Below are positions 26,025 to 34,603 of a stretch of DNA of 64,000 bases, in pieces. The stretch comes from Sneathiella marina (GTDB lineage Bacteria > Pseudomonadota > Alphaproteobacteria > Sneathiellales > Sneathiellaceae). Under the pieces are notes generated by a model, which saw only the letters and a program-made list of their open reading frames with translations, was not told the origin of the DNA and ran no database searches. The stretch covers positions 1,370,364-1,434,363 of the forward strand of contig NZ_CP098747.1 in assembly GCF_023746535.1 (NCBI RefSeq), given 5' to 3'. Positions within the stretch are counted from its first letter, which is position 1. Each line of letters opens with the position of its first letter. The position numbers and the translations under genes are program-made.

Positions 26025-26594
26025 ATGGAAATAGAAGACACAGCCATAGCGGATGTAAAGATTCTAAGCCCGAAAAAATTCGGGGATCATCGCGGGTTTT
26101 TCTCCGAGGTCTGGAATGAACGGACATTGGCGGATGCCGGACTGGACCTTCGGTTTGTACAGGACAATCATGCTTTGAGCGCTGAGGCAGGCACATTGCG
26201 GGGGTTGCATTATCAGCTGGACCCGGCGGCGCAGGGCAAGCTGGTCCGTGTTGTTCGCGGTGCTGTCCTGGATGTGGCGGTGGATATCCGGGCCGGATCC
26301 CCGACTTTTGGCCAGCATGTGGCGGTTGAGCTGTCGGCGGATAACTGGCGGCAGCTTTGGGTGCCGCGCGGATTTGCCCATGGATACTGCACTTTGCAGC
26401 CGAACACTGAACTGGTTTACAAGGTCACGGATTACTATAGCCCGGACCATGATTGCGGTATTTTCTGGAATGACCCTGCCTTGGGGATCAAGTGGCCTGT
26501 GGCACCGGAAAAGGCGATCCTGTCCGAAAAAGATACGGTTTTGCCCCGGCTGCAAGATCAAACAAGATTATTCGATTTCGAGGGAAAGACATGA
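26025..26594 (+). CDS. rfbC: dTDP-4-dehydrorhamnose 3,5-epimerase
   Basis: A 189-residue cupin enzyme, third step of dTDP-L-rhamnose synthesis. [21 protein letters not shown] holds the catalytic His, [17 protein letters not shown] is the core strand, and FAHGYCTLQ with [15 protein letters not shown] completes the active site. It begins the rfbCBD operon; its stop overlaps the rfbB start (ATGA). The nucleotide sugar feeds surface polysaccharide or LPS. Confidence 0.93.
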   Translation: MEIEDTAIADVKILSPKKFGDHRGFFSEVWNERTLADAGLDLRFVQDNHALSAEAGTLRGLHYQLDPAAQGKLVRVVRGAVLDVAVDIRAGSPTFGQHVAVELSADNWRQLWVPRGFAHGYCTLQPNTELVYKVTDYYSPDHDCGIFWNDPALGIKWPVAPEKAILSEKDTVLPRLQDQTRLFDFEGKT

Positions 26595-27646
26595 CGGTTT
26601 TTGTAACAGGTGGTGCCGGATTTATCGGCTCGGCGTTGGCCCGCGATCTGGTCAGTCAGGGTGAACAGGATGTGGTGATTATCGACAAGCTGACATATGC
26701 CGGCAGTGTCGAGAGCCTGAAACCCGTCAGCAACAGCCCGCACTATCATTTCTCTAAGACGGATATTTGCGACCGCGACGCCATTGGCGCGCTGTTCGCA
26801 AAATACAAACCCACGGCGGTGTATCATCTGGCCGCAGAATCCCATGTGGACCGGTCCATTGACGGCCCGGCGGATTTTGTCCAGACCAACCTGGTCGGCA
26901 CCTTCACCATGCTGGATGCGGCATATCATTACTGGCGCGACCTGCCCGAAGAGGGTCAGCAGAATTTCCGTTTCCTGCATGTCTCGACCGATGAGGTTTA
27001 CGGGGAACTGGGCGCAACAGGCGAGTTTTCGGAAACCAGTGCCTATGACCCCAACTCTCCGTATTCGGCCAGCAAGGCGGGATCAGACCATCTGGCGCGC
27101 GCCTGGCACCGAACCTATGGATTACCGGTGCTGGTCACCAATTGCTCCAACAATTATGGCCCCTATCAGTTTCCCGAAAAGCTGTTGCCGGTTGTCATCC
27201 TGAATGCCTTGCAGGGCAAGGAGCTGCCGGTTTATGGCAAGGGCGAGAATATCCGGGACTGGCTGTATGTGGAGGATCACGCGAGCGCCCTGCAACAGGT
27301 GGTGGCGGAGGGTGTTGTTGGCGAGACCTATATGATCGGCGGCCGGGCCGAGCAAACCAATATCCACATGGTCCGGGCCATTTGCCGGATCATGGACAGG
27401 AAATTCCCGGATAAAGCCCCCCATGAGGACCTGATCCGCTATGTAACAGACCGTCCGGGGCATGACGCCCGCTATGCCGTCGACTGCACGAAAATAGAGA
27501 AGGAACTGGGCTGGGCGCAATCGCTCAACCTGGAGACAGGGCTTGAAAAGACTGTCGACTGGTACCTGGACAATCTCGACTGGGTCCGGGCCGTGTCCGA
27601 AGATTACACGCAGGAACGCTTGGGACTGGGCACTGAAAAAACATGA
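26591..27646 (+). CDS. rfbB: dTDP-glucose 4,6-dehydratase
   Basis: A 351-residue short-chain-dehydrogenase-type enzyme, second step of the dTDP-rhamnose pathway. The NAD-binding motif [13 protein letters not shown] is at the N-terminus. HVSTDEVYG and the catalytic [10 protein letters not shown] (Tyr and Lys) are near 133-165, and [16 protein letters not shown] and [14 protein letters not shown]-like sequence follow. The start at 26591 overlaps rfbC by four bases; the longer frame upstream lies inside rfbC. It overlaps rfbD by four bases. Confidence 0.94.
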   Translation: MTVFVTGGAGFIGSALARDLVSQGEQDVVIIDKLTYAGSVESLKPVSNSPHYHFSKTDICDRDAIGALFAKYKPTAVYHLAAESHVDRSIDGPADFVQTNLVGTFTMLDAAYHYWRDLPEEGQQNFRFLHVSTDEVYGELGATGEFSETSAYDPNSPYSASKAGSDHLARAWHRTYGLPVLVTNCSNNYGPYQFPEKLLPVVILNALQGKELPVYGKGENIRDWLYVEDHASALQQVVAEGVVGETYMIGGRAEQTNIHMVRAICRIMDRKFPDKAPHEDLIRYVTDRPGHDARYAVDCTKIEKELGWAQSLNLETGLEKTVDWYLDNLDWVRAVSEDYTQERLGLGTEKT

Positions 27647-28488
27647 AATTTCTTGTAACAGGGGCGGGCGGGCAGGTCGGCAGCGCTCTTGGCCTTATGG
27701 GACCGCTTAACGGGCATGAGGTTATCCCCCTCGACCGGCAAACACTGGATATCACCGGCACAGCAGAGGTGCGCGCGGCGATATCCAATTATAACCCGGA
27801 CGCCGTTATCAATACCGCCGCTTATACAGCCGTTGATAAAGCCCAAAGCGAGCCCGAACTGGCCCTGGCGATCAATGCGGCGGGCCCTGAAAATCTTGCG
27901 CTGGCCTGCGCGGATCTGGATATCCCGCTGTTGCATATCTCCACGGATTTTGTCTTCGATGGCAAGAAATCCGAGCCGTATTCAGAAACAGACCCCATCG
28001 GCCCGCTCAGTGTCTATGGCAGCAGCAAGGCGGAGGGTGAAGCGCGGGTTGCGGCCATTGGCGGAAAATTCCTGATCCTCCGGACCGCCTGGGTTTTCGG
28101 TGGTGAGCAGAATTTCGTCGCGACCATGCTGCGCCTTGGCGAGACCATGGAGGAGCTGAATATCGTCGATGATCAACGCGGCGGCCCGACGGCCAGCACT
28201 GATATTGCGGCGGCGCTCCTGAGCATGGCGGAGCAGGCAAACGCACCAGCATTTAGTGACTGGGGCATTTATCATTACAGCGGCGCACCGTCCTTAACCT
28301 GGTTCGGATTTGCGCAAGCGATCTTTGCCGGGCGCGACAAACCGGTCTTGCATCCCATTCCGACAAAAGACTATCCAACACCCGCAGCGCGCCCCAAAAA
28401 CTCCGTGCTCGATTGTTCAAAGATCAAACGGGTATTTGATATTGACCAGCCGGACTGGCGCACGGCATTATCTCAACTGCTGACATAA
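27643..28488 (+). CDS. rfbD: dTDP-4-dehydrorhamnose reductase
   Basis: A 281-residue NADPH-dependent reductase that completes dTDP-L-rhamnose. The Rossmann motif is [29 protein letters not shown] and the catalytic YGSSKAEGE are near 105-130, and [17 protein letters not shown] follows. It ends the overlapping rfbCBD run. No rfbA (glucose-1-phosphate thymidylyltransferase) lies in the window, so that step must be encoded elsewhere. Confidence 0.93.
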   Translation: MKFLVTGAGGQVGSALGLMGPLNGHEVIPLDRQTLDITGTAEVRAAISNYNPDAVINTAAYTAVDKAQSEPELALAINAAGPENLALACADLDIPLLHISTDFVFDGKKSEPYSETDPIGPLSVYGSSKAEGEARVAAIGGKFLILRTAWVFGGEQNFVATMLRLGETMEELNIVDDQRGGPTASTDIAAALLSMAEQANAPAFSDWGIYHYSGAPSLTWFGFAQAIFAGRDKPVLHPIPTKDYPTPAARPKNSVLDCSKIKRVFDIDQPDWRTALSQLLT

Positions 28489-28510
28489 TTTTATTTCCAA
28501 AGGTAGGCAT

Positions 28511-28945
28511 ATGGCCCGGAGTGACTTTTCGTTTTTTTATGATTTTCGGGTGCGCTATTCGGAAATCGACGGGCAAGGCGTCGTCTTTAACGCCCATTAT
28601 CTGACCTATTTCGATACAACCATCACGGAATATTTCCGTGAACTGGGGTTTGATTACCGAGCGTATGTGGCCCAGACCGGGCAGGATTTCCATCTGGTCA
28701 AGTCGTTGGTGAATTACGAAAAACCGATCCTGTTTGATGCGGATATCCAGGTTGGCTGTCGCGTATCCAACATTGGGTGGACCTCCATTACCTTCCTGCT
28801 GGAGATTTTTGGCAAAGGAGAGGACAGCCGGTATTGCACTGGGGAGATCATCTGGGTCAACACCGATCAGGCCACCCACAAAACAGCGCCCGTCAATGAT
28901 GAAATCCGGGCACTCTTCGGCCATTCCGAGCTTGCCGCAACCTGA
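28511..28945 (+). CDS. acyl-CoA thioesterase (4-hydroxybenzoyl-CoA thioesterase fold)
   Basis: A 144-residue hot-dog fold thioesterase. The motif RVRYSEIDGQGVVFNAHYLTYFD has the catalytic Asp and the family's HxxYxxY pattern, followed by TEYFRELGFDY. The gene sits 23 bases before an acyl-CoA synthetase gene and 22 bases after rfbD on the same strand. Pairing of a thioesterase with a synthetase suggests handling of the same acyl group; the acyl chain is unknown. Confidence 0.85.
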   Translation: MARSDFSFFYDFRVRYSEIDGQGVVFNAHYLTYFDTTITEYFRELGFDYRAYVAQTGQDFHLVKSLVNYEKPILFDADIQVGCRVSNIGWTSITFLLEIFGKGEDSRYCTGEIIWVNTDQATHKTAPVNDEIRALFGHSELAAT

Positions 28946-28968
28946 TCATTTCGAAATGGAATCCTGAC

Positions 28969-30513
28969 ATGCCGTTTGCCGGACCAGATTTATCGACACC
29001 CGTTCAACTCTCCACATTGCTGCAAGCCGGTGTCGATGCTACGCCCGATGACGTCGCGATCGTCTCCGCGGAAATGAGCTGGACATGGCGTGAATTACAG
29101 TCTGTGGTGGATAACGTGGCGGCAAATCTTGTGTTAAAGGGATTGAGAACAGGGGATCGATTGGCCTGTCTCATGCCAAACCGAACGCATTTACTGATCC
29201 TGTATCTTGCCAGTTTTAAAGCGGGATTTGTGCTGGTGCCGCTTAATTATCGCTATACGCCGAGCGAGATTGACTATGCGCTGAATGTGAGCGGGGCCTC
29301 CTTGCTGGTGTATCACTCAGAGCGTGAGACTGATATTGCCGCCTCAAACTCTGTGCCCGATTTGCCACTGGGCCTTATTCCCTACCGCCCGTTAAAGGAT
29401 ACGGACGCCGGTTTCGAGGATTTATATTCTGAACCGGACAGCGCGGTTGTTTTCGATAAGTTTGACAAGACGGATCCGGCGGCCATCTTTTTTACATCCG
29501 GCAGCACCGGCAAACCCAAGGGCGTTACCCATAGCCATCAAAGTCTGGGCTGGATGTTCGCCGCTGTGGTCGGGGCCTGCGGACTAACCGCGAACGATGT
29601 CCTGCTTCCCGGATCCTCCATGTCCCATCTGGGCGGGTTCATGTTTTCCTTTGCCGCCCTGTCCGAGGGCGGTCGGGTAGTGATTGCCCGGGTTTATGAC
29701 GCCACCGAAATACTCCCTCTCATGCGGCAGGAAAAACCGACCGTGCTTTGCATGTTACCGGCCACATTGATGGGACTGGTCCGTGACAAGTCCGCAAAAG
29801 AGGAAGACTTCAAATCCATCCGCCTCTGCCGCTGTGGCAGTGACAAGGTGCCCGAGGAGCTGGAAATCGAGTTTGAGGCGCTGACAGGCTATAAGGTTGA
29901 TGAAGGGTACGGCATGTCGGAAGTCGGGCTGGCAGCCCTTAACCCGCCAGAAGGCCTGATTAAAATGGGGTCTATCGGCACGGCCAATCCCGGATATGAG
30001 ATGTCGATCCGCGATGATCAGGGTGTCGAGGTGATGAACGGCACCATTGGCAATCTGTGGATGAAAACACCCAGCCTGATGACGGGCTATTGGAATAACC
30101 CCGAAGAAACAGACAATACTGTCCATGATGGCTGGATTGACAGCGGCGATATCATGCGGGCGGATGAGCAGGACTATCTATGGTTCTGCGGCCGGAAGAA
30201 ACAAATCATCGTTCATGATGGATCCAATATCTTCCCGCAGGAAGTGGAAGAGGCCCTGATGGCGCATGACGCGGTATCCGCCGCCGGGGTGATCGGCTTA
30301 CATGATCTTGTGCATGGTGAAAATGTCCGGGCCTATGTGGTGTTGCGGCCCGATCACGCCTTGCCGTCGGCCTTGGAACTGATCGAGTTTGCCCGGACCC
30401 GTATCGGCTATAAGGCACCGGAGGAAATTATATTCCTGTCCGAAATGCCGATAAATCCAACAGGCAAAATCGACCGCGTCCGCCTGAAAACCATGGCCGC
30501 CGCCCATCATTAA
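28969..30513 (+). CDS. class I adenylate-forming enzyme (acyl-CoA synthetase)
   Basis: A 514-residue cytoplasmic AMP-forming acyl-CoA ligase. FFTSGSTGKPKGVTH (about 173-187) is the ATP-binding loop, EGYGMSEVGL (about 312-322) the A5 motif, DGWIDSGDI the A7 region, and NPTGKIDRVRL near the end carries the A10 lysine. HGENVRAYVVLRPD lies in the hinge domain. It shares long identical blocks with the synthetase at 36087-37655, so the two are paralogues. It follows a thioesterase gene. Substrate cannot be read; fatty or aromatic acids are likely. Confidence 0.88.
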   Translation: MPFAGPDLSTPVQLSTLLQAGVDATPDDVAIVSAEMSWTWRELQSVVDNVAANLVLKGLRTGDRLACLMPNRTHLLILYLASFKAGFVLVPLNYRYTPSEIDYALNVSGASLLVYHSERETDIAASNSVPDLPLGLIPYRPLKDTDAGFEDLYSEPDSAVVFDKFDKTDPAAIFFTSGSTGKPKGVTHSHQSLGWMFAAVVGACGLTANDVLLPGSSMSHLGGFMFSFAALSEGGRVVIARVYDATEILPLMRQEKPTVLCMLPATLMGLVRDKSAKEEDFKSIRLCRCGSDKVPEELEIEFEALTGYKVDEGYGMSEVGLAALNPPEGLIKMGSIGTANPGYEMSIRDDQGVEVMNGTIGNLWMKTPSLMTGYWNNPEETDNTVHDGWIDSGDIMRADEQDYLWFCGRKKQIIVHDGSNIFPQEVEEALMAHDAVSAAGVIGLHDLVHGENVRAYVVLRPDHALPSALELIEFARTRIGYKAPEEIIFLSEMPINPTGKIDRVRLKTMAAAHH

Positions 30514-30542
30514 AGACGCAGAAGGCGCGAGATCTGAGCGGA

Positions 30543-31793
30543 TCAGCCTTGTTTTTTCATATGGATATCTATGGATCCCGTGCAGCTGCCATCCTCTGCA
30601 ATTAGGGAGAGCCGCTTGTCAGGCCGATCGAGGTCAAACCGTTCGGTCCATTTCCAGTTTCGGCCGCCGGAGGGAACATCGAACTTTAGGTCCAGATAGT
30701 CATCATCCATTTCTCCGGTTACATATAATGCTTTGCTATTTGTATAATATGTTTCCGATATCTCGCCGTTTTTCAACTGGAGAGTAAAATTCCAGTCGGC
30801 TGCTTTTGAACACCAGCTTGAATTTGATGATGTCGAGACATAGGACGCCGAAACAGTCCATTGACCCTTGGCGGAAAAGCTGTTTTTGGACGTGGTGGCT
30901 GTCGGGCTGGAAGCGGTATGAGAGCCGCCGCCTTGCTTTTTCATGACAATGTCGATCACACCGATACAGTTGGTCGCCGTGCTGGTTTCAGGTTCCGCAG
31001 TCAAGCGTACTTGCGGTTTATCAAGCTTGAGCCGTTCGGTGAAATTCCAGTTATTGCCGCCGGAGGGAACGGCAAAGGACAACTCCGAGACGTCCGAAGA
31101 ATGCTCTCCGGTGACGTTTAGCTGGACGCCATCACTCCAGTATGTTTCCGAAATACCCCCGCGTTTGGAATAGTCCAGCTGGAAATCCCAGCTGCGTTGT
31201 TTCGAACACAGGGCTTGCGACAAGGCGGTGGGAGAATATGTCGCGGAGACATTCCAGATTCCCGCAGGATTAAATTCACCATCAGCTGTCGGCGTTGCCG
31301 CCGCTGTTGCGGCAGCGGCGGCTTTCGCCGGTGCCGGTGGCGGTGTGGCAGGCTGGCCCATCTGCACTTTAGTTGCCATATAATTCAGGCTTGACCCAAT
31401 GCTGTTTTCCAGCTCGCGGACCCAGGCGTTGTAACTGCGATGAATTCGGGCGCCCTGGCTCAATAGCTCGCGGCTCGACACATAGTTGATGGCATATTGC
31501 CGGTTATTGAAAACAACATCGACAACGGCCTGATGCTTGCCTCGAACGTCAAGGGTCCCGCGCACGACACCGGGCTCCAGTTCCTGCATTTTCCATTTCT
31601 TCGATTTACCGGCAGCAATGATGCCTTCACCAATGACCGGCAGCGGTGTTTCGTTTAGACTCGCAGGTATGGCGATTTCGCTCGGGACGTAAATCGGTTG
31701 TATGCGGGGCTGGCAGGCGCTTACGACCATGACCGCCAGAACGAGGAAGATAAGGCGAGGGAGGGAATTCACAATATAGTTCCTCAGTAACAA
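30543..31793 (-). CDS. lipoprotein with two Cys-pair repeat domains
   Basis: A 416-residue envelope lipoprotein. The signal peptide ends in VVSAC, with lipid-bearing Cys27 followed by QPRIQP; with no Asp at +2 it should sort to the outer membrane. Residues about 55-140 form a domain (PGVVRGTLDVRGKHQAVVDV, IHRSYNAWV) that I recall from many uncharacterised bacterial lipoproteins. After an Ala/Pro linker come two repeats (174-287, 306-415), each starting GxWxVSAxY, holding VPSGGxNWxxTER, and ending IxIxMKKQ, with a cysteine pair 80 and 76 residues apart. The three-repeat protein at 31999-33753 is its paralogue. Function unknown. Confidence 0.8.
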   Translation of the reverse strand: MLLRNYIVNSLPRLIFLVLAVMVVSACQPRIQPIYVPSEIAIPASLNETPLPVIGEGIIAAGKSKKWKMQELEPGVVRGTLDVRGKHQAVVDVVFNNRQYAINYVSSRELLSQGARIHRSYNAWVRELENSIGSSLNYMATKVQMGQPATPPPAPAKAAAAATAAATPTADGEFNPAGIWNVSATYSPTALSQALCSKQRSWDFQLDYSKRGGISETYWSDGVQLNVTGEHSSDVSELSFAVPSGGNNWNFTERLKLDKPQVRLTAEPETSTATNCIGVIDIVMKKQGGGSHTASSPTATTSKNSFSAKGQWTVSASYVSTSSNSSWCSKAADWNFTLQLKNGEISETYYTNSKALYVTGEMDDDYLDLKFDVPSGGRNWKWTERFDLDRPDKRLSLIAEDGSCTGSIDIHMKKQG

Positions 31794-31807
31794 ACGGATT
31801 GATTTCT

Positions 31808-31832
31808 AATTACCGCAGAAAGATTAACAGAC
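31808..31832 (-). promoter_or_regulatory. 25-base box shared upstream of both repeat lipoprotein genes
   Basis: The plus-strand sequence AATTACCGCAGAAAGATTAAC (running on to 31832) matches 33790-33814 in 21 of 25 positions. The boxes lie 15 and 37 bases before the respective starts. This could be a shared promoter or operator element, or simply a remnant of gene duplication. Confidence 0.35.
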
Positions 31833-31998
31833 CATGTCACAAGACTGGAAGCGCAGCCTAAATATTAGTGTTTCAGCAAACAAAAAAGCAACGCTTTTGC
31901 AACAGATGCCGTGAAATTCGATTTAGTATTCAAGGGACCCTGCGCCTTTGTCTTTGAGGAACGCTCTCAATATTTCCGGCGACCTCAAGAATTATCCC

Positions 31999-33753
31999 TC
32001 ATTGGCGTTTATCCATACTTACTTTGAGCTCTCCGCTGCAGGCCCGCCAAACATCACTAATAGAATAGGATTTTGTCGTAAAAACAGTCTTGCCCTTAGT
32101 CAACAGCAGCGGCTTTTTTGATTGCCAGTCACTGCCGCCCTTTGGCATGTCGAAGGACATCTGGACGCCACCTTTGGCCGGTTTAGCCGTTACATAAAGG
32201 GCGTAGGTATCATTCCAAATGGTTTCCGATTGCAGGCTGGATGTTACCAGCAGGTCAAAGTTCCATTGGATATCTGATGGACAGTATGAATCGTTCCCTT
32301 CCTGAAAAATATACTTTGCCGACACCGCCCACTTGCCGACGGGTGAAAAGGAATTGGGAGATTTCCGTTCCAATATCTTGTTTAAGGCTGTGACGGCAGC
32401 TTCTGCATATTTGCTTTCAGGATGGCCCTTCAGAAAAAGCCGCAATTCCTGTTCGTCATTATTGTCCTTGATAGCCAGCCAGGCGGCTTTTGCCGCCGCA
32501 TCCTGATTGTCGACGGGAATAGTTGTCTCTCTGGTAATGGCTGCCGGTTGCTTTTTCAAATTGACCGTAAGTGTACCTCTACAATCAGAAGAGGACGAGG
32601 TGTCCGGGAGGGCAATAAAGGTTTTCTCTTTTTCATCAAGTTTGAAATGTTCCGTCCAATTCCAGTCGGAGCCACCATTTGGAACGTCAAAGTTCATCTC
32701 GATTTTCTCATCCGTAAACAGCCCGGAAACATAAATCGGTGATCGATCCTTCCAAGCTGTATGGGAAATTATACCTTTTTGTAGAGCCAGATCGAATTCC
32801 CACTTATTTGATTTTCTACAAAAACTCTGCCTCTGCGAACTTGCCTCATAAATAGCTGTAACTCTCCAGTTACCGGTGGGATAAAAAGGGGGCCGCGGTG
32901 TTGTTGATGCAATTGTGGTTTTTTGGTTGGGGTCATATTGCTTTCTCATAATAATATCTATGACGCCGAGGCAATTTGACGGCGAGCTGGTTTTAGGCTC
33001 AGAGGTCAATCTGACTTGCGGTTTGTCCAGGGCAAGTTGCCGTGTCCATTGCCAATTGTTGCCGCCTTGGGGAACTGAGAAATTTAACTCCGAATGGTCA
33101 TCGGAATGCTCCCCGCTGATATTCAGCTGGACCCCATCACTCCAATAAGTATGTGAAATATCACCGCGCTTGCTGTAGTCCAGCTTGAAATTCCAATTTC
33201 GCTGTTTTGGGCAAAAGGACGCGCTCATGACCGTGGGCGTGTAAGTTGCATAGACATCCCAGATGCCCGCCGGATCGAAAGCGGTTTTGCTGGGGGCCGG
33301 GGCCACCGGCGTTCCAGAATTCTGAGGCGTGTTTTGGGCGGCTTGTTGCCGGGAGGAAATATAGTTCAGGTTGGAGCTAATGCCGCTTTCCAACTGACGT
33401 ACCCAGGTATTATAGCTGCGATGGATGCGGGCGCCCTGGCTTAACAAGTTGCGGCTGGAGACGTAGTTTATGGTATAGGCCTTGTTGGTATAAACCACGT
33501 CGACAACGGCCTGGTGTTTATTCTGGACATCCAATGTCCCGCGGATCACGCCGGGTTCAATCTCCTTCATTTTCCAGCTTTTCGCCGCCCCGGCATCGAG
33601 AATTCCATCCCGGATAACCGAGAGCGGTGCCGTCTCCAGCCCCGGCGGCAGGGCGACGGAGCTGGGAACATAAATCGGCTGGATGCGGGGCTGGCAGGCG
33701 CTGATGAAAATAACAAACAAAATAAGGGAGGCGAGGCGGAACGGGATTTTCAC
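31999..33753 (-). CDS. lipoprotein with three Cys-pair repeat domains
   Basis: A 584-residue paralogue of the neighbouring lipoprotein, with lipobox FISAC and lipid-bearing Cys20 followed by the same QPRIQPIYVPS. The N-terminal domain (about 47-133) carries EPGVIRGTLDVQNKHQAVVD. Three repeats lie at 159-272, 290-402 and 469-584, with cysteine pairs 181/261, 312/391 and 491/572, so spacing is 79-81. Between repeats two and three is a helical segment (about 418-463, WLAIKDNNDEQELRLFLKGH) resembling the helical modules found in caspase-like and TPR-associated proteins. Conserved spacing suggests each repeat is a disulfide-closed beta domain in the periplasm. Function unknown. Confidence 0.8.
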   Translation of the reverse strand: MKIPFRLASLILFVIFISACQPRIQPIYVPSSVALPPGLETAPLSVIRDGILDAGAAKSWKMKEIEPGVIRGTLDVQNKHQAVVDVVYTNKAYTINYVSSRNLLSQGARIHRSYNTWVRQLESGISSNLNYISSRQQAAQNTPQNSGTPVAPAPSKTAFDPAGIWDVYATYTPTVMSASFCPKQRNWNFKLDYSKRGDISHTYWSDGVQLNISGEHSDDHSELNFSVPQGGNNWQWTRQLALDKPQVRLTSEPKTSSPSNCLGVIDIIMRKQYDPNQKTTIASTTPRPPFYPTGNWRVTAIYEASSQRQSFCRKSNKWEFDLALQKGIISHTAWKDRSPIYVSGLFTDEKIEMNFDVPNGGSDWNWTEHFKLDEKEKTFIALPDTSSSSDCRGTLTVNLKKQPAAITRETTIPVDNQDAAAKAAWLAIKDNNDEQELRLFLKGHPESKYAEAAVTALNKILERKSPNSFSPVGKWAVSAKYIFQEGNDSYCPSDIQWNFDLLVTSSLQSETIWNDTYALYVTAKPAKGGVQMSFDMPKGGSDWQSKKPLLLTKGKTVFTTKSYSISDVWRACSGELKVSMDKRQ

Positions 33754-33789
33754 AATAAGGGTCCTACGAAGATGGCATAGCGGTTAACC

Positions 33790-33814
33790 AACTACCGTAG
33801 AAGGATTAACAAAC
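33790..33814 (-). promoter_or_regulatory. second copy of the 25-base upstream box
   Basis: This is the copy upstream of the three-repeat lipoprotein, matching the box at 31808-31832 in 21 of 25 positions. A/T-rich sequence follows toward 33900. No promoter can be pinned down. Confidence 0.35.
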
Positions 33815-33954
33815 TATTTTTACGCGTGAATAAAACAATCCAGAGTTTATTCTCAATACACGCAGCAGGGCAACGCATTTTTTATTTATCTGAATATTTT
33901 ATTAATAGCGCCGTTTACTCGAAAATTCCTATGAATGAAACGCAGCCTGAGGTC

Positions 33955-34554
33955 CTAGGTGATATCGGTCGGGGTATTTGACAGAATGTAGACGCCCACG
34001 GCCATCAGCAGGAAGGGGAGAATTTTTGGCGCGATTTTTGTCAGGACCTGGCGAAGTTTCGAGTAGGAAACAGCCCATTGCCCGGCAAAAATGATTAGGG
34101 CCGCCGTCACCAGAACACTGACGGACATCCACGGGACGAGGCTGGTTTTGGTATCCGCCAGAAGCGGGGCCAGCACACCGATGGAATCCCAGCTATGGGT
34201 GAGCATGATGACGGCAACGGCCCAGATCGTCCCTTTGCTTTTGTCCAGATTGACGGGGGTATCGTCGGCGGGCGACTGTTTTTTGGTGATCAACTGATAC
34301 AATTCATAGGCCCCGATACTAAGCGGGACCAGTCCGATCAGCGGAATATACCGGGTCGGGATCAGCTGGGCGCTCTGGGCGAGGACGAGGGCGATTACCA
34401 GCATCATGACAACAGCAAGCATAAAACCGATGCGGACTTGCACCGCGCCGTATTTGGGATGCACTGACAATGTCACCAGCAGGAAAAGATTATCTATGCT
34501 AGTGGAGAGAAATGCCATGAAGCTGACAGAAACGGCCAGAAAGATTTCGTCCAA
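33955..34554 (-). CDS. CadD-type cadmium resistance/LysE-superfamily membrane protein
   Basis: A 199-residue inner-membrane protein with about six membrane segments. VSFMAFLSTSIDNLFLLVTL near the N-terminus matches the [ST]NxDD/IDNL motif of the cadmium resistance transporter family, and the second half repeats it loosely as IMLTHSWDSIGVLAPLLA, giving the usual internal pseudo-symmetry. Family members export divalent metals or cationic compounds. No metal-responsive regulator is adjacent, so substrate is uncertain. Confidence 0.65.
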   Translation of the reverse strand: MDEIFLAVSVSFMAFLSTSIDNLFLLVTLSVHPKYGAVQVRIGFMLAVVMMLVIALVLAQSAQLIPTRYIPLIGLVPLSIGAYELYQLITKKQSPADDTPVNLDKSKGTIWAVAVIMLTHSWDSIGVLAPLLADTKTSLVPWMSVSVLVTAALIIFAGQWAVSYSKLRQVLTKIAPKILPFLLMAVGVYILSNTPTDIT

Positions 34555-34603
34555 TTTTGTTAGTCCCGTTGTTGCGCTATTGCCCTGTATCGCACATTAA
34601 TTC

